Below, one piece after another: positions 7,629 to 15,795 of a stretch of DNA of 64,000 nucleotides. The stretch comes from Methylovirgula sp. 4M-Z18 (GTDB taxonomy: Bacteria; Pseudomonadota; Alphaproteobacteria; Rhizobiales; Beijerinckiaceae): the NCBI RefSeq assembly GCF_037890675.1, contig NZ_CP149574.1:4564874-4628873 (forward strand), written 5' to 3'. A program made the translations under genes and the position numbers. Under the pieces are notes generated by a model that had not been told where the DNA came from, did not search any database, and saw only the letters and a program-made list of their open reading frames with translations. The first letter of the stretch is position 1; the number at the start of each line of letters is the position of its first letter.

Positions 7629-8339
7629 ATGACTCAAGGTGTGATTGAACTGAAAGATATTCACCTAAGTCTGGGGCGCGGGGCGTCCCGTGTCCATATC
7701 CTGAAAGGAATTTCATTATCGATCGCGCGCGGCGAGGCGGCGGGTTTCGTCGGGCCGTCGGGCTCCGGCAAATCGACCTTGCTGATGGCCCTAGCGGGGC
7801 TGGAGCGGCCGGATTCCGGCTCCATTCTGGTCGACGGCCAGCCGATGGAGCGGCTCGACGAGGATGCCTTGGCCCGCTTCCGCGGCCAGAAAATCGGCAT
7901 CATTTTCCAGTCCTTCCACCTCATCCCGACCATGACGGCCCTCGAAAACGTGGCGATTCCGCTGGAGCTTGCCGGCCGCGCCGATGCGTTCACCCGCGCG
8001 GCGGAAGAGCTGCAATTGGTCGGCCTCAGCGAGCGTCTGTCGCATTATCCCGCGCAACTTTCGGGTGGCGAGCAGCAGCGCGTCGCGATCGCCCGGGCTT
8101 TGGCGCCGGGCCCGGCCATCCTGGTGGCCGACGAGCCGACCGGCAATCTCGACGAGGCCAACGGCACGGCGATCGCCGATCTGTTGTTTGCGCTCAGGCG
8201 CGAGCGCGGAACGACGCTCGTCCTCGTCACCCACGACAATGCCCTCGCCGCGCGCTGCGACCGCACGATCCGGCTGCGCTCGGGCCGGGTTGAGGATGTG
8301 CGGATGAATGCGGCGTCCCTCGCGGTTGCGGCCCAGTAG
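7629..8339 (+). CDS. ybbA: ABC transporter ATP-binding protein (YbbA/LolD type)
   Basis: 236 residues with Walker A GPSGSGKSTL (near residue 40), Q-loop GIIFQSFHLIP, signature LSGGEQQRVAIARAL and Walker B ILVADEPTGNLDEAN. It belongs to the MacB/LolD/FtsE group that drives FtsX-like permeases rather than classical importers. It partners with the following YbbP permease, whose start lies 10 bp after its stop. The pair has been linked to lipid or lipoprotein handling in the envelope; the substrate is not known. Confidence 0.92.
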   Translation: MTQGVIELKDIHLSLGRGASRVHILKGISLSIARGEAAGFVGPSGSGKSTLLMALAGLERPDSGSILVDGQPMERLDEDALARFRGQKIGIIFQSFHLIPTMTALENVAIPLELAGRADAFTRAAEELQLVGLSERLSHYPAQLSGGEQQRVAIARALAPGPAILVADEPTGNLDEANGTAIADLLFALRRERGTTLVLVTHDNALAARCDRTIRLRSGRVEDVRMNAASLAVAAQ

Positions 8340-8349
8340 GGATTTTCAA

Positions 8350-10896
8350 ATGCTGCTCCCCTACATTGTCCGCCTCGCCTTTCGCGATTTGCGCGGCGGC
8401 ATTCGCGGCTTCGGGATCTTCCTCGCCTGTATCGCGCTCGGCGTCGCAGCGATCAGCGGCGTGAACTCGGTGTCGCGCGCACTCGTCGATGGCCTCGCGC
8501 GCGAGGGCGGCAAGATCCTCGGCGGCGATGCCTCCTTCAGCCTGATCCACCAAACCCTCTCGCCCGAAGAACAGGCGTTTCTGCAAGCGCACGGCAGCCT
8601 TTCCACCGTCGCGACCCTGCGCGCCATGGCCCGCATGCCGGGCGATAACGCGCCGCCGCCGACCTTGATCGATTTGAAGGCGGTGGATGCAGCATATCCG
8701 ACGCGCGGCGCGGTGGAACTCGACCCGCCGATGCCGATCGGGCAGGCACTTGCCGGCAACGGCATTGCGGTCGATCGCGCTTTGGTGGTGCGGCTCAATG
8801 CGAAGGTTGGCGACACGCTGCTGATCGGTAATACGTCGCTGCAAATTCGCGCTGTTCTGGTGTCGGAGCCCGACAAGCTCGCCGCCGGCATTTCGCTCGG
8901 GCCGCGCGTGTTGATGGGTACCGATAATCTCGCCGCGACCGGCCTGATCCAGCCGGGCGCCCTGGTGCGCTGGACGACCCGTGTTTTGCTGCATGATCCC
9001 AACGGTCCGGCGAGTGATGCGCAAGTCGCGCAATTCGTCGCCGATGCCAACAAGGCCTTTCCGGAGGCCGGCTGGCAGGTGCGCACGCGCGACAATGTCT
9101 CGCCGGAATTTTCCAAAGACATTGCGCGCTTCACGCAATTTCTCACCCTCGTCGGTCTGACGTCGCTCGTGGTCGGGGGCGTTGGTGTTGCCAATGCGGT
9201 GCGGCTCTATGTCGACCGCAAACGCGCGACCCTCGCGACCCTGAAATCCTTCGGCGCGACCGGCGGCACGGTGTTCGCCATCGCGCTGGCGCAGGTCATG
9301 CTGATCGCGTGCCTTGGCGTCGTCATCGGTCTCGTCATCGGCGCTTTGTTGCCGTTTGGCCTGTCTGCGGCGTTCGGCGCGCTCATCCCGGTGCCGTTCA
9401 TTCCGGCGGTCTATCCGCAGGAACTGGTGCTCGGCGCGGTGTACGGGCTCCTTACAGCGCTGGTCTTTTCGCTTGGGCCCCTCGGCCAGGCGCATGACGT
9501 GCCTGTCTCGGCGCTGTTTCGCGACACGGTCGATCACAGCAGCGCCTGGCCGCGCCGGCGCTATCTCGCGATGCTTGCCGCCGCGGCTCTCGCCCTGGCC
9601 GGCACGGCGCTTGCCTTTTCGACCGACCGGCATCTCGCGCTGATCTATATTGGCGCGGCCTTTGCCGCCTATGTGTTGCTGCGCTTCGTCGCACTCGGGC
9701 TGATGGCGCTGGCGCGCCGCGTCCCGCGTGTGGCGCATCCCGGCTTGCGGCTCGCTTTGGGCAATATTCACCGTCCCGGCGCGCTGACGCCCTCGGTCGT
9801 ACTCTCGCTCGGGCTTGGCCTCGCGCTGCTGGTCACGCTGACCTTGATCGACCGCAACATCACCGATGCGCTGTCGCACGCGATGCCCGGCAAGACGCCG
9901 AGCTTCTTCTTTCTCGATATTCAAAGCAGCGAGAAACCGGCTTTCGACGCCTTCATGAAAGATCACGTTGCGGCCGCGGCTCATCTGGAAGAAGTGCCGA
10001 TGATGCGCGGCCGTCTCGTCAAGCTCAACGGCACGGATGTCGAAAAAGCGCGGCCGAGCGACAATGCGGCCTGGGTGCTCGAGGGCGACCGCGGCATCAC
10101 CTATGCCGACAAAGTGCCGGAGGGCTCGAAACTCACAGGCGGCACCTGGTGGGCGGCGGATTACAGCGGCCCGCCGCTCGTCTCGATGGAAAAACAGATC
10201 GCCGACGGGCTCGGGTTGAAGATCGGCGACAACGTGACTGTGAATGTGCTTGGCCGCAATGTCACCGCCGAAATCGCCAATTTGCGCGAGGTGAACTGGC
10301 GCAGCTTCGGCATCAATTTCGTTTTCGTCTTCTCGCCCAACACGTTCGCCGGTGCGCCGCATACGCTTCTCGCGACCATCACCTACCCGCCGCAGACGAA
10401 GGATGCGGACGAGCTGAAATTGCTCAAGGATGTGAGCGACGCCTTCCCTTCCATCACTTCGGTCCGGGTGCATGACGTGCTCGAAACGGTGCTGAAAGAA
10501 ACCCGAGAGCTCGCCTATGCCATTCGCGGCGCCTCCTCGATCGCTCTGCTCACCTCCATGCTGGTTCTGGCGGGAGCGCTCGCGGCGGGCCAGCGGGCGC
10601 GTATTCACGACACGGTGGTGCTGAAAACCCTGGGCGCGACCCGGGCCAGGCTGCTCGGCGCCTATCTCATCGAATATGTGCTTTTGGGGCTGGTGACGGC
10701 GCTGTTCGGCGTGCTGGCCGGCATTCTGGCGGCCTGGGGCATTGCAGAGCGGATCATGAAGCTCGATTTTGTATTGTTCCTCGGCCCGGCCTTCGCCGCC
10801 GTCCTTATCGCCTTGGGCGTGACGATCGTGCTGGGCCTTCTCGGCACTTGGCGAATCCTGGGGCTGAAGCCGGCGCCTTACCTCCGCGATTTGTGA
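8350..10896 (+). CDS. ybbP: FtsX-like ABC transporter permease (YbbP)
   Basis: About 848 residues starting MLLPYIVRLAFRDLRGG. An N-terminal membrane helix, a long periplasmic domain, a three-helix FtsX domain near residues 270-390, further helices in the middle, a second periplasmic domain and a C-terminal FtsX domain match the YbbP architecture. The signature-like LKTLGATRARLLGAYL near the C-terminus and LKSFGATGG in the first FtsX domain are typical coupling segments. It is translationally close to ybbA and forms the membrane part of that transporter. Confidence 0.9.
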   Translation: MLLPYIVRLAFRDLRGGIRGFGIFLACIALGVAAISGVNSVSRALVDGLAREGGKILGGDASFSLIHQTLSPEEQAFLQAHGSLSTVATLRAMARMPGDNAPPPTLIDLKAVDAAYPTRGAVELDPPMPIGQALAGNGIAVDRALVVRLNAKVGDTLLIGNTSLQIRAVLVSEPDKLAAGISLGPRVLMGTDNLAATGLIQPGALVRWTTRVLLHDPNGPASDAQVAQFVADANKAFPEAGWQVRTRDNVSPEFSKDIARFTQFLTLVGLTSLVVGGVGVANAVRLYVDRKRATLATLKSFGATGGTVFAIALAQVMLIACLGVVIGLVIGALLPFGLSAAFGALIPVPFIPAVYPQELVLGAVYGLLTALVFSLGPLGQAHDVPVSALFRDTVDHSSAWPRRRYLAMLAAAALALAGTALAFSTDRHLALIYIGAAFAAYVLLRFVALGLMALARRVPRVAHPGLRLALGNIHRPGALTPSVVLSLGLGLALLVTLTLIDRNITDALSHAMPGKTPSFFFLDIQSSEKPAFDAFMKDHVAAAAHLEEVPMMRGRLVKLNGTDVEKARPSDNAAWVLEGDRGITYADKVPEGSKLTGGTWWAADYSGPPLVSMEKQIADGLGLKIGDNVTVNVLGRNVTAEIANLREVNWRSFGINFVFVFSPNTFAGAPHTLLATITYPPQTKDADELKLLKDVSDAFPSITSVRVHDVLETVLKETRELAYAIRGASSIALLTSMLVLAGALAAGQRARIHDTVVLKTLGATRARLLGAYLIEYVLLGLVTALFGVLAGILAAWGIAERIMKLDFVLFLGPAFAAVLIALGVTIVLGLLGTWRILGLKPAPYLRDL

Positions 10897-10941
10897 TCGA
10901 ACGGCAGCCTTGCCGGCCCCGGTCCCGGAGCAATTCGGCCC

Positions 10942-10971
10942 TTGTTTTGCCACCGCAACCGCTCATATTAT
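10942..10971 (+). promoter_or_regulatory. Putative promoter of the Bax-inhibitor-1 gene
   Basis: TTGTTT at 10942-10947 and TATTAT at 10966-10971 are separated by 18 bp. They lie directly before the leader hairpin of the BI-1 gene. Confidence 0.45.
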
Positions 10972-11013
10972 GGGGCGTGGGCCTCTCGGAGGCCATAACA
11001 GAAGGAATGTTCC
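10972..11013 (+). ncRNA. Candidate ybhL leader RNA
   Basis: A small hairpin (GGCCTC-TCG-GAGGCC) precedes AGAAGGAATGTTCC and the ATG of a YbhL/Bax-inhibitor-1 homologue. A ybhL leader motif upstream of exactly this gene family is described in alphaproteobacteria. I infer the match from position and hairpin only. Confidence 0.45.
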
Positions 11014-11793
11014 ATGTCGGACTTCGACCGCTATTCGACCCCGCGTTACGGGTCGACCACGCAGGCCGGCGTCACAATCGACCAGGGCCTGCGCACCTAT
11101 ATGCTCGGCGTGTACAATTACATGACGCTGGGATTGGCTATCACGGGTGTGGTTGCCTATGCGTTGTTTGCCATGGCGACGAGCGCCGTTCCGGTGGAAG
11201 GCGCGGTCGCCTTTCACGGTCTCTACATTACCCCATTCGGCATTACCCTGTTCGCCTCGCCGCTGAAATATGTGGTGATGCTGCTGCCGCTCGGCATCGT
11301 CTTCTACATGTCGATGGGCATGAACCGGATGTCGGCACAGGCGGCTAAGATCGCGTTCTTCGTGTTCGCCGCAGCCATGGGCGCGTCGCTGTCCTCGATC
11401 CTGTTGGTTTACACGGCGGTGTCGATCACCAACGCCTTGCTGTCCACGACGGCGGCCTTCGCCGGCTTGAGCATCTACGGCTATACGACCCGCCGCGACC
11501 TGAGCGCCATGGGCTCGTTCATGGTCATGGGCCTATTCGGCCTCGTCATTGCGTCGCTGATCAACATCTTCATGCAAAGCAGCGGCCTGCAATTGGCGCT
11601 GTCCTATCTGGCGGTCGTGATTTTCGCGGGCCTGACGGCATGGGATACGCAGAAGATCAAGGCCATGTACTATGAAGGCGACGGCTACGAGGTCGTCACG
11701 AAGAAATCGATCTTCGGCGCACTGGCGCTTTATCTCGACTTCATCAACCTGTTCGTCGCCCTGCTGCGCATCTTCGGCGACCGCCGCAATTGA
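11014..11793 (+). CDS. Bax inhibitor-1 / YccA family membrane protein
   Basis: 259 residues with seven predicted membrane segments. It starts LRTYMLGVYNYMTLGLAIT and carries the family's closing region AGLTAWDTQKIKAMYY with the conserved Asp, followed by LALYLDFINLFVALLRIFG. BI-1 homologues are calcium-leak or stress-protective inner membrane proteins, and YccA/YbhL members interact with FtsH in other bacteria. The strong SD AGAAGGAA precedes the ATG. It is monocistronic: its own promoter and leader lie upstream and a terminator follows at 11820-11846. Confidence 0.92.
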   Translation: MSDFDRYSTPRYGSTTQAGVTIDQGLRTYMLGVYNYMTLGLAITGVVAYALFAMATSAVPVEGAVAFHGLYITPFGITLFASPLKYVVMLLPLGIVFYMSMGMNRMSAQAAKIAFFVFAAAMGASLSSILLVYTAVSITNALLSTTAAFAGLSIYGYTTRRDLSAMGSFMVMGLFGLVIASLINIFMQSSGLQLALSYLAVVIFAGLTAWDTQKIKAMYYEGDGYEVVTKKSIFGALALYLDFINLFVALLRIFGDRRN

Positions 11794-11819
11794 TCGCGTA
11801 AACGTCTTAGAGACACCAG

Positions 11820-11846
11820 AAAGCCCGCCATCGGCGGGCTTTTTAT
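11820..11846 (+). terminator. Rho-independent terminator
   Basis: AGCCCGCC (11822-11829), loop ATC, GGCGGGCT (11833-11840), then TTTTAT. A classical terminator 27 bp after the BI-1 stop codon. Confidence 0.9.
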
Positions 11847-11897
11847 TTGGGGGCGATATCGGCAGCCCAACCCATCCCGCGCGTTTGCCATGACGAT

Positions 11898-11928
11898 TTG
11901 ACACTCTCGGTTGCAGCGAAAGTAATAT
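11898..11928 (+). promoter_or_regulatory. Putative aidB promoter
   Basis: TTGACA at 11898-11903 and TAATAT at 11923-11928 with 19-bp spacing lie 35 bp before the aidB ATG. Confidence 0.4.
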
Positions 11929-11963
11929 AGTCTTGCTGCAAAGAGCGCTTTGAAGAGGGCCGC

Positions 11964-13550
11964 ATGGAACAGCTCGTCTCGCCCAATCAATCGCCCCTCT
12001 ACCAGGACCGCAACTTCTTCGACGACAATTGCGCGCTGCGCGAGCAGGTCGGCGCCGCGGGTGTCGATGCGGCCAAGGCCGATCTTTCACGTTTCGGCGC
12101 GGCTTATGGCGCCGCGGCGATGCTCGATCACGGCCGGCTCGCCAATATCTATCCGCCCGTGCTGCACATTCTCGATCAGCGCGGCGAGCGGCGTGACGAG
12201 GTGTCGTTTCATCCCTCCTATCACGTGCTGATGGCGTCGAGCATCGCAGCGGGATTGCATTGCTCGGCCTGGGACGGCGCGGACGGCGCGGCTGCCCATG
12301 CCACGCGCGCGGCGCGCCTCTTCATGGCGACGCAGACCGAGAGCGGGCACATGTGCCCCACCACCATGACCAATGCGAGCGTCGCCGCCCTGCGCAGCGA
12401 ACCGGAGATCGCGCGCAACTGGCTGCCAAAGATTTGCGGCCGCGCCTATGACCCGGCGCTGCGGCCCTGGTGGGAGAAGGGCGCGGTGACGCTCGGCATG
12501 GGCATGACCGAGCGGCAGGGCGGCACCGATGTGCGCAGCAATGTGACGAGCGCGGCGCGGCACGGCGATTTTTACGAAATCACCGGCGCGAAATGGTTCA
12601 TGTCGGCGCCGATGTGTGACGCTTTTCTCGTTCTGGCGCAGGCGCCGGGCGGCCTGAGCTGCTTTTTGGTGCCGCGCTTCCGGCCCGACGGCGCGAGAAA
12701 CGCGGTGCATTTCGTGCGGCTCAAGGACAAGCTCGGTAACAAATCGAACGCGTCGTCGGAAGTGGAATTTCACGGCGCCTATGCGCAGCGGCTCGGCGCC
12801 GAAGGCGAGGGCATCAGGACCATTCTCGAGATGGTGCAATTGACCCGGCTCGATTGCCTCGTCTCCTCCGCCGGCCTGATGCGCTCCGGCGTCGCGCAGG
12901 CCGCACACCATGCCCGGCATCGGTTCGCGTTTCAGAAACGGCTGATCGATCAGCCCTTGATGCGCAGCGTGCTCGCCGATCTCGCGCTCGAGGTTGAGGC
13001 GGCGACCGCCCTGTCTTTACGCGTCGCGACCGCCTTCGATCGGGCCGGTACAGACCCGCAAGAAGCCGCTTATGCCCGCCTGATCACGCCGGCCGCGAAA
13101 TTCGCGGTTTGCAAGGCCGCGCCGCATTTCCTCTACGAGGCGATGGAGTGCTTGGGCGGCAACGGTTACACGGAGGACTGGCCTCTCGCCCGCCTCTACC
13201 GCGAGGCCCCGGTCAATGCGATCTGGGAAGGCTCCGGCAACGTGATGGCGCTCGACGTGTTGCGCGCCCTTGCTAAAGCACCCGACGCCGCGCGAGAACT
13301 AGTGAAGAGTTTGCAAGAGGCGTGCGGCTTGGAGCAAGCCCTCCCCTTCAACCCCGCCAACGAGGCCCATGCCCGCGCGATTTGCGATTACCTCGCCAAG
13401 CTCGCGGCAGCAGCGGCGCTGGCGCGGAGACGGCCGGATTTGGCGGACGCCTATGTGCAAACGCGGCTGATCAACCCCGTCGGCATGCAGTACGGCGCTC
13501 GCGATCTTTCGCAACGGGAGGGGAAATTGATTGAGCGGATTTTGCCGTAG
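11964..13550 (+). CDS. aidB: AidB-type acyl-CoA dehydrogenase
   Basis: 528 residues, close to E. coli AidB (541). GMGMTERQGGTDVRSN is the AidB version of the acyl-CoA dehydrogenase FAD motif, followed by ITGAKWFMSAPMCD. YEAMECLGGNGYTEDWPLAR and IWEGSGNVMALDVLRAL hold the C-terminal catalytic region. AidB binds DNA and protects against alkylation damage; isovaleryl-CoA dehydrogenase activity in the family is weak. It starts MEQLVSPNQSP. Its last 40 codons have a diverged second copy at 14546-14671, beyond a toxin-antitoxin module. Confidence 0.92.
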   Translation: MEQLVSPNQSPLYQDRNFFDDNCALREQVGAAGVDAAKADLSRFGAAYGAAAMLDHGRLANIYPPVLHILDQRGERRDEVSFHPSYHVLMASSIAAGLHCSAWDGADGAAAHATRAARLFMATQTESGHMCPTTMTNASVAALRSEPEIARNWLPKICGRAYDPALRPWWEKGAVTLGMGMTERQGGTDVRSNVTSAARHGDFYEITGAKWFMSAPMCDAFLVLAQAPGGLSCFLVPRFRPDGARNAVHFVRLKDKLGNKSNASSEVEFHGAYAQRLGAEGEGIRTILEMVQLTRLDCLVSSAGLMRSGVAQAAHHARHRFAFQKRLIDQPLMRSVLADLALEVEAATALSLRVATAFDRAGTDPQEAAYARLITPAAKFAVCKAAPHFLYEAMECLGGNGYTEDWPLARLYREAPVNAIWEGSGNVMALDVLRALAKAPDAARELVKSLQEACGLEQALPFNPANEAHARAICDYLAKLAAAAALARRRPDLADAYVQTRLINPVGMQYGARDLSQREGKLIERILP

Positions 13551-13910
13551 GCCGACAGGCAAAGCTGAAGCGAACCCTATTTTACGGCCGTATCCGTAGG
13601 AATATCATTACGCGGTCTGGAATTTTGGTATTGCAATGGCATTCTCATAGTCATGGATCCACGCGAGAAATGCGAAAAGTCGAGTGGATTGCTGGCATCA
13701 TTAGGATGAATGCTCCCGGGAGGTATCACTACGGGAGAAGAATGCGGACCCTGAAAAAGGCGGAAAATCGCCAACGCAATAAGGAAAGCCAAACCGCCGA
13801 AGCGCCGAAGCGCCCACGGCGGCGCTTTGCGGTTTGTTTTTCCGTTTCCGCATCACTTACGTCACGCATCCCAATCTTCTCTCGGTAGCCTTCATGCCAT
13901 AAAGTCGATC
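13551..13910. other. Non-coding stretch between aidB and the toxin gene
   Basis: 360 bp with no gene I can support. Short open frames exist on both strands (for example 13577-13792 minus, TTG start) but have no ribosome binding site or recognisable family. The only clear structure is the hairpin at 13791-13843. Confidence 0.5.
13791..13843. terminator. GC-rich hairpin followed by T-run
   Basis: AAACCGC-C-GAAGCGCC pairs with GGCGCTTT-GCGGTTT, then GTTTTTCC. The long stem with a T tract on the plus strand looks like a terminator for rightward transcription beyond aidB. It may also end the leftward toxin-antitoxin transcript. Confidence 0.6.
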
Positions 13911-14198
13911 CTAAAACCGCTCCGGCCACTTCCGGGCGCCGTGATAAACTCTAAGCACCTGTATCGTCTCGTTCCGCACGCGATAAGGCACGATATAGGG
14001 CAACCGTGGAATTACAAGTTCCCGCGTGCCTGAAACACGACCAGGTCGGCCGATTTCTGGATTGCTCGGCAGCATCTTCGTGACGGCATCGACAATCGCG
14101 ATTGCCACGCGCCGTGCCGCATGCGGATTGTCCTGCGCGATATAGGTCCGCAATTGCTCAATATCGTCCAAAGCTTCGTCGGACCAGACGATGTTCAT
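13911..14198 (-). CDS. ParE/RelE-family toxin
   Basis: 95 residues. MNIVWSDEALDDIEQLRTYI, GRPGRVSGTRELVIPRLPYI and VPYRVRNETIQVLRVYHGAR are the three conserved blocks of the ParE/RelE superfamily, with the C-terminal HGARKWP typical of ParE-like toxins. ParE members poison DNA gyrase and RelE members cut mRNA; the GTRELVIP/YIVPYRV pattern favours the ParE side, without proof. The start overlaps the antitoxin stop by 4 nt, so the pair is cotranscribed and translationally coupled with the antitoxin first. Confidence 0.88.
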   Translation of the reverse strand: MNIVWSDEALDDIEQLRTYIAQDNPHAARRVAIAIVDAVTKMLPSNPEIGRPGRVSGTRELVIPRLPYIVPYRVRNETIQVLRVYHGARKWPERF

Positions 14199-14467
14199 GC
14201 TTTACCGGGCTTTGGCCGAGCGATTTCGGCAGGCGTGTCCCAGGACTCGATCCAGGCTCGGACATCGCCATCGCGCACCCCGCCGTTCGCGTCCAGGGAT
14301 TCAATTGCCTTTTGAATGCCTGCGATCTGCCACTCATTATCGGCGAGATAATCGTTGATGGCTTCGGCGGCGAGAAACGATCGGCTGCGGCCGGTGCTTT
14401 TGGCGAGCGCCTCCAGCCGCTTCTTGGCGGCAATATCGAGCCGGACGGAAAAGACGGAAGAAGACAT
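14195..14467 (-). CDS. Ribbon-helix-helix antitoxin (CopG/ParD type)
   Basis: 90 residues from the ATG at 14467 (MSSSVFSVRLDIAAKKR); the longer frame to 14611 reads through the promoter and is not likely. The N-terminal ~45 residues form a ribbon-helix-helix DNA-binding domain (FSVRLDIAAKKRLEALAKST then GRSRSFLAAEAINDYL). The C-terminal half (IQKAIESLDANGG, WIESWDTP) is the usual toxin-binding tail. Such antitoxins repress their own operon; a perfect 12-bp palindrome lies 18 bp upstream. Confidence 0.88.
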   Translation of the reverse strand: MSSSVFSVRLDIAAKKRLEALAKSTGRSRSFLAAEAINDYLADNEWQIAGIQKAIESLDANGGVRDGDVRAWIESWDTPAEIARPKPGKA

Positions 14468-14484
14468 GCGGCATCCTGTATGAT

Positions 14485-14496
14485 AATGTATACATT
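14485..14496. promoter_or_regulatory. Putative antitoxin operator
   Basis: AATGTATACATT is a perfect palindrome in the AT-rich promoter of the toxin-antitoxin operon, 18 bp before the antitoxin ATG. Ribbon-helix-helix antitoxins bind such short palindromes. Confidence 0.6.
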
Positions 14497-14527
14497 CTAG
14501 TACAAAGGCGATCTGATACAAGCATGA

Positions 14528-14671
14528 ATTCTCGAAGAACCGGCGTGGACGCAGCCGGACTTGGCGAAAGCTTATGTGCAGACGCGGCTGAAATATACGG
14601 TCGGAGCGCAATATGGCACGCGCGATCTGTCGTCGTGGCAGGAGGATTTGGTGGGGCGGATTTTGCCGTAG
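14528..14671 (+). pseudogene. Remnant: 3' end of a second aidB-like gene
   Basis: In the frame ending at TAG 14669-14671 the sequence reads QPDLAKAYVQTRLKYTVGAQ and then YGTRDLSSWQEDLVGRILP. The AidB C-terminus reads RPDLADAYVQTRLINPVGMQ and YGARDLSQREGKLIERILP. The two align without gaps over about 40 codons, roughly 70-75% identical at DNA level and ending at the same stop. Upstream of 14528 the frame is closed, so only the last ~5% of the gene remains. Confidence 0.8.
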
Positions 14672-14674
14672 AGC

Positions 14675-14947
14675 CTATTGCGTGCGGCCCAATGTTCCGA
14701 TGTGAATAGCCTCTTTGGCTTCCACCACATCCTCGAGCCGGTCGGGCTCGCCGCCGCCCATGCCTTCATCGTCCGCACGCTGCAACGACCAGGCGATGAT
14801 TTCCATTTCATCCAGGACTTTTTTCTTTTGCAGGTGGGACAGGTGTTCATCCCGCGCCACATCCATCGGGCGCATGGAACCGGCAAGCGGGCGGACGTTG
14901 CGCGTCCTTCCGGACGACGATGCAATTCGTTTGTTCAGCATGCCCAT
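14675..14947 (-). CDS. Small conserved-looking hypothetical protein
   Basis: 90 residues. A strong ribosome binding site (GAAGGAGGTTGCC) stands directly before the ATG at 14947, which decides the start. The C-terminal half is charged and helical (KKKVLDEMEIIAWSLQRADD, GEPDRLEDVVEAKEAIHI) and the N-terminal half is basic. No signal peptide or membrane segment. I do not recognise the family. It ends 3 bp after the aidB-like remnant. Confidence 0.6.
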   Translation of the reverse strand: MGMLNKRIASSSGRTRNVRPLAGSMRPMDVARDEHLSHLQKKKVLDEMEIIAWSLQRADDEGMGGGEPDRLEDVVEAKEAIHIGTLGRTQ

Positions 14948-15022
14948 GGCAACCTCCTTCGAATGAGGCGGGACACCGAGCCTTCACTGCAAATTGTCGG
15001 CAGCGTCCAAAATCCGTCTCGA

Positions 15023-15437
15023 TCAATGCCTTTCCAACGCCGTCAGCATCGGCTGCCAGCGCGTGACAAAACCAAGTCGGTTGTAAAGCGCGATTGCGCC
15101 AAAATTATCGGCGAGGACATGCAGGAAAGGGATTTCGTTCCGCGCCAGGATCGCGCGTACGACCTCGCGCATGAGCCCAGCCGCATAGCCGCGTCCACGA
15201 TGATCGGGATGGGTGCAGACGCCGCTGACCTCAGTAAAAGGCCCCGGCTTCATGCGCTCGCCCGCCAATGGGCACCAGCGCGGCAAGATCGCGGAAGCTC
15301 TCGGGCGTGCCCTCGGCGCTCGCCGCAAAAACGCCGAAAGCCGGATGATAACGCCGGATGCCGCCAGCCTCTTGCGCAAAACCCGTCTGCCGGGTGGTCA
15401 AAGCGGTCCAGATCGGGCGATCGAGAGGATGGTTCAT
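15023..15437 (-). pseudogene. GNAT acetyltransferase gene with internal deletion and frameshift
   Basis: The 5' part (ATG at 15437, MNHPLDRPIWTALTTRQTGF) and the 3' part (FTEVSGVCTHPDHRGRGYAA, LHVLADNFGAIALYNRLGF) are in different frames. In intact FR47-like GNAT proteins about 90 residues separate the N-terminal segment ending LAALVP from the segment MAGERM-PGFTEVSG. Here they meet directly near 15270, so the centre has been lost. The acetyl-CoA-binding segment HPDHRGRGYAAGLM is retained, but no single frame can give an active enzyme. Confidence 0.78.
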
Positions 15438-15795
15438 ATGCTCGGTTCCTGAAAGCGGCGTGTGGGTGGAGATGTGGCAAGAGAATCGTCCGTCAACCCC
15501 GCGGCGGGAGGATCACTCCGTTCCCTTTTCCGGCCCCAAACCCGATATTCTGCTTGCCCGGACGCCCGCCAGTCTGCTAAGGAACCGCCTCTTCCAGGAG
15601 GCTGAACCTTCAGCTTTTCGGGGGAAAATGTCCGTTTCGCTCCGGCCAGCGTCGGCCCGCCGTCAGGCGGTGGCTTGCTGCAACGCCAGCTAAGCACCGG
15701 AGCCAAGAGACGGGCACCCGCAACACCAACCAAGGTTTTGCTTATCGGCAAAAACCTATCCGACGCCGCCTCAACTGAGGCTCTCAGGAGAAAAT
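15438..15795. other. rpsA upstream region
   Basis: 358 bp without a supported gene. In many alphaproteobacteria cmk (cytidylate kinase) lies here; it is absent. AGGTTTTGC (15733-15741) pairs with GCAAAAACCT (15748-15757), one bulged base, about 40 bp before the rpsA ATG. This may be a leader hairpin for autogenous control of S1, by analogy with other bacteria. Confidence 0.4.

Noticed and set aside
8227-10953. 908-residue open frame on the minus strand
   Set aside because: It is the antisense shadow of ybbP. Its translation is rich in Arg, Gln and His without any domain, while the plus strand gives a clear FtsX-type permease.
13577-13792. 71-codon frame on the minus strand beginning right after the hairpin
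   Set aside because: TTG start, no ribosome binding site, and the hairpin overlaps its expected leader. Possible but unsupported.
14524-14709. 61-codon frame across the aidB-like remnant
   Set aside because: The AidB homology is in another frame of the same strand, so this frame is not the coding one.
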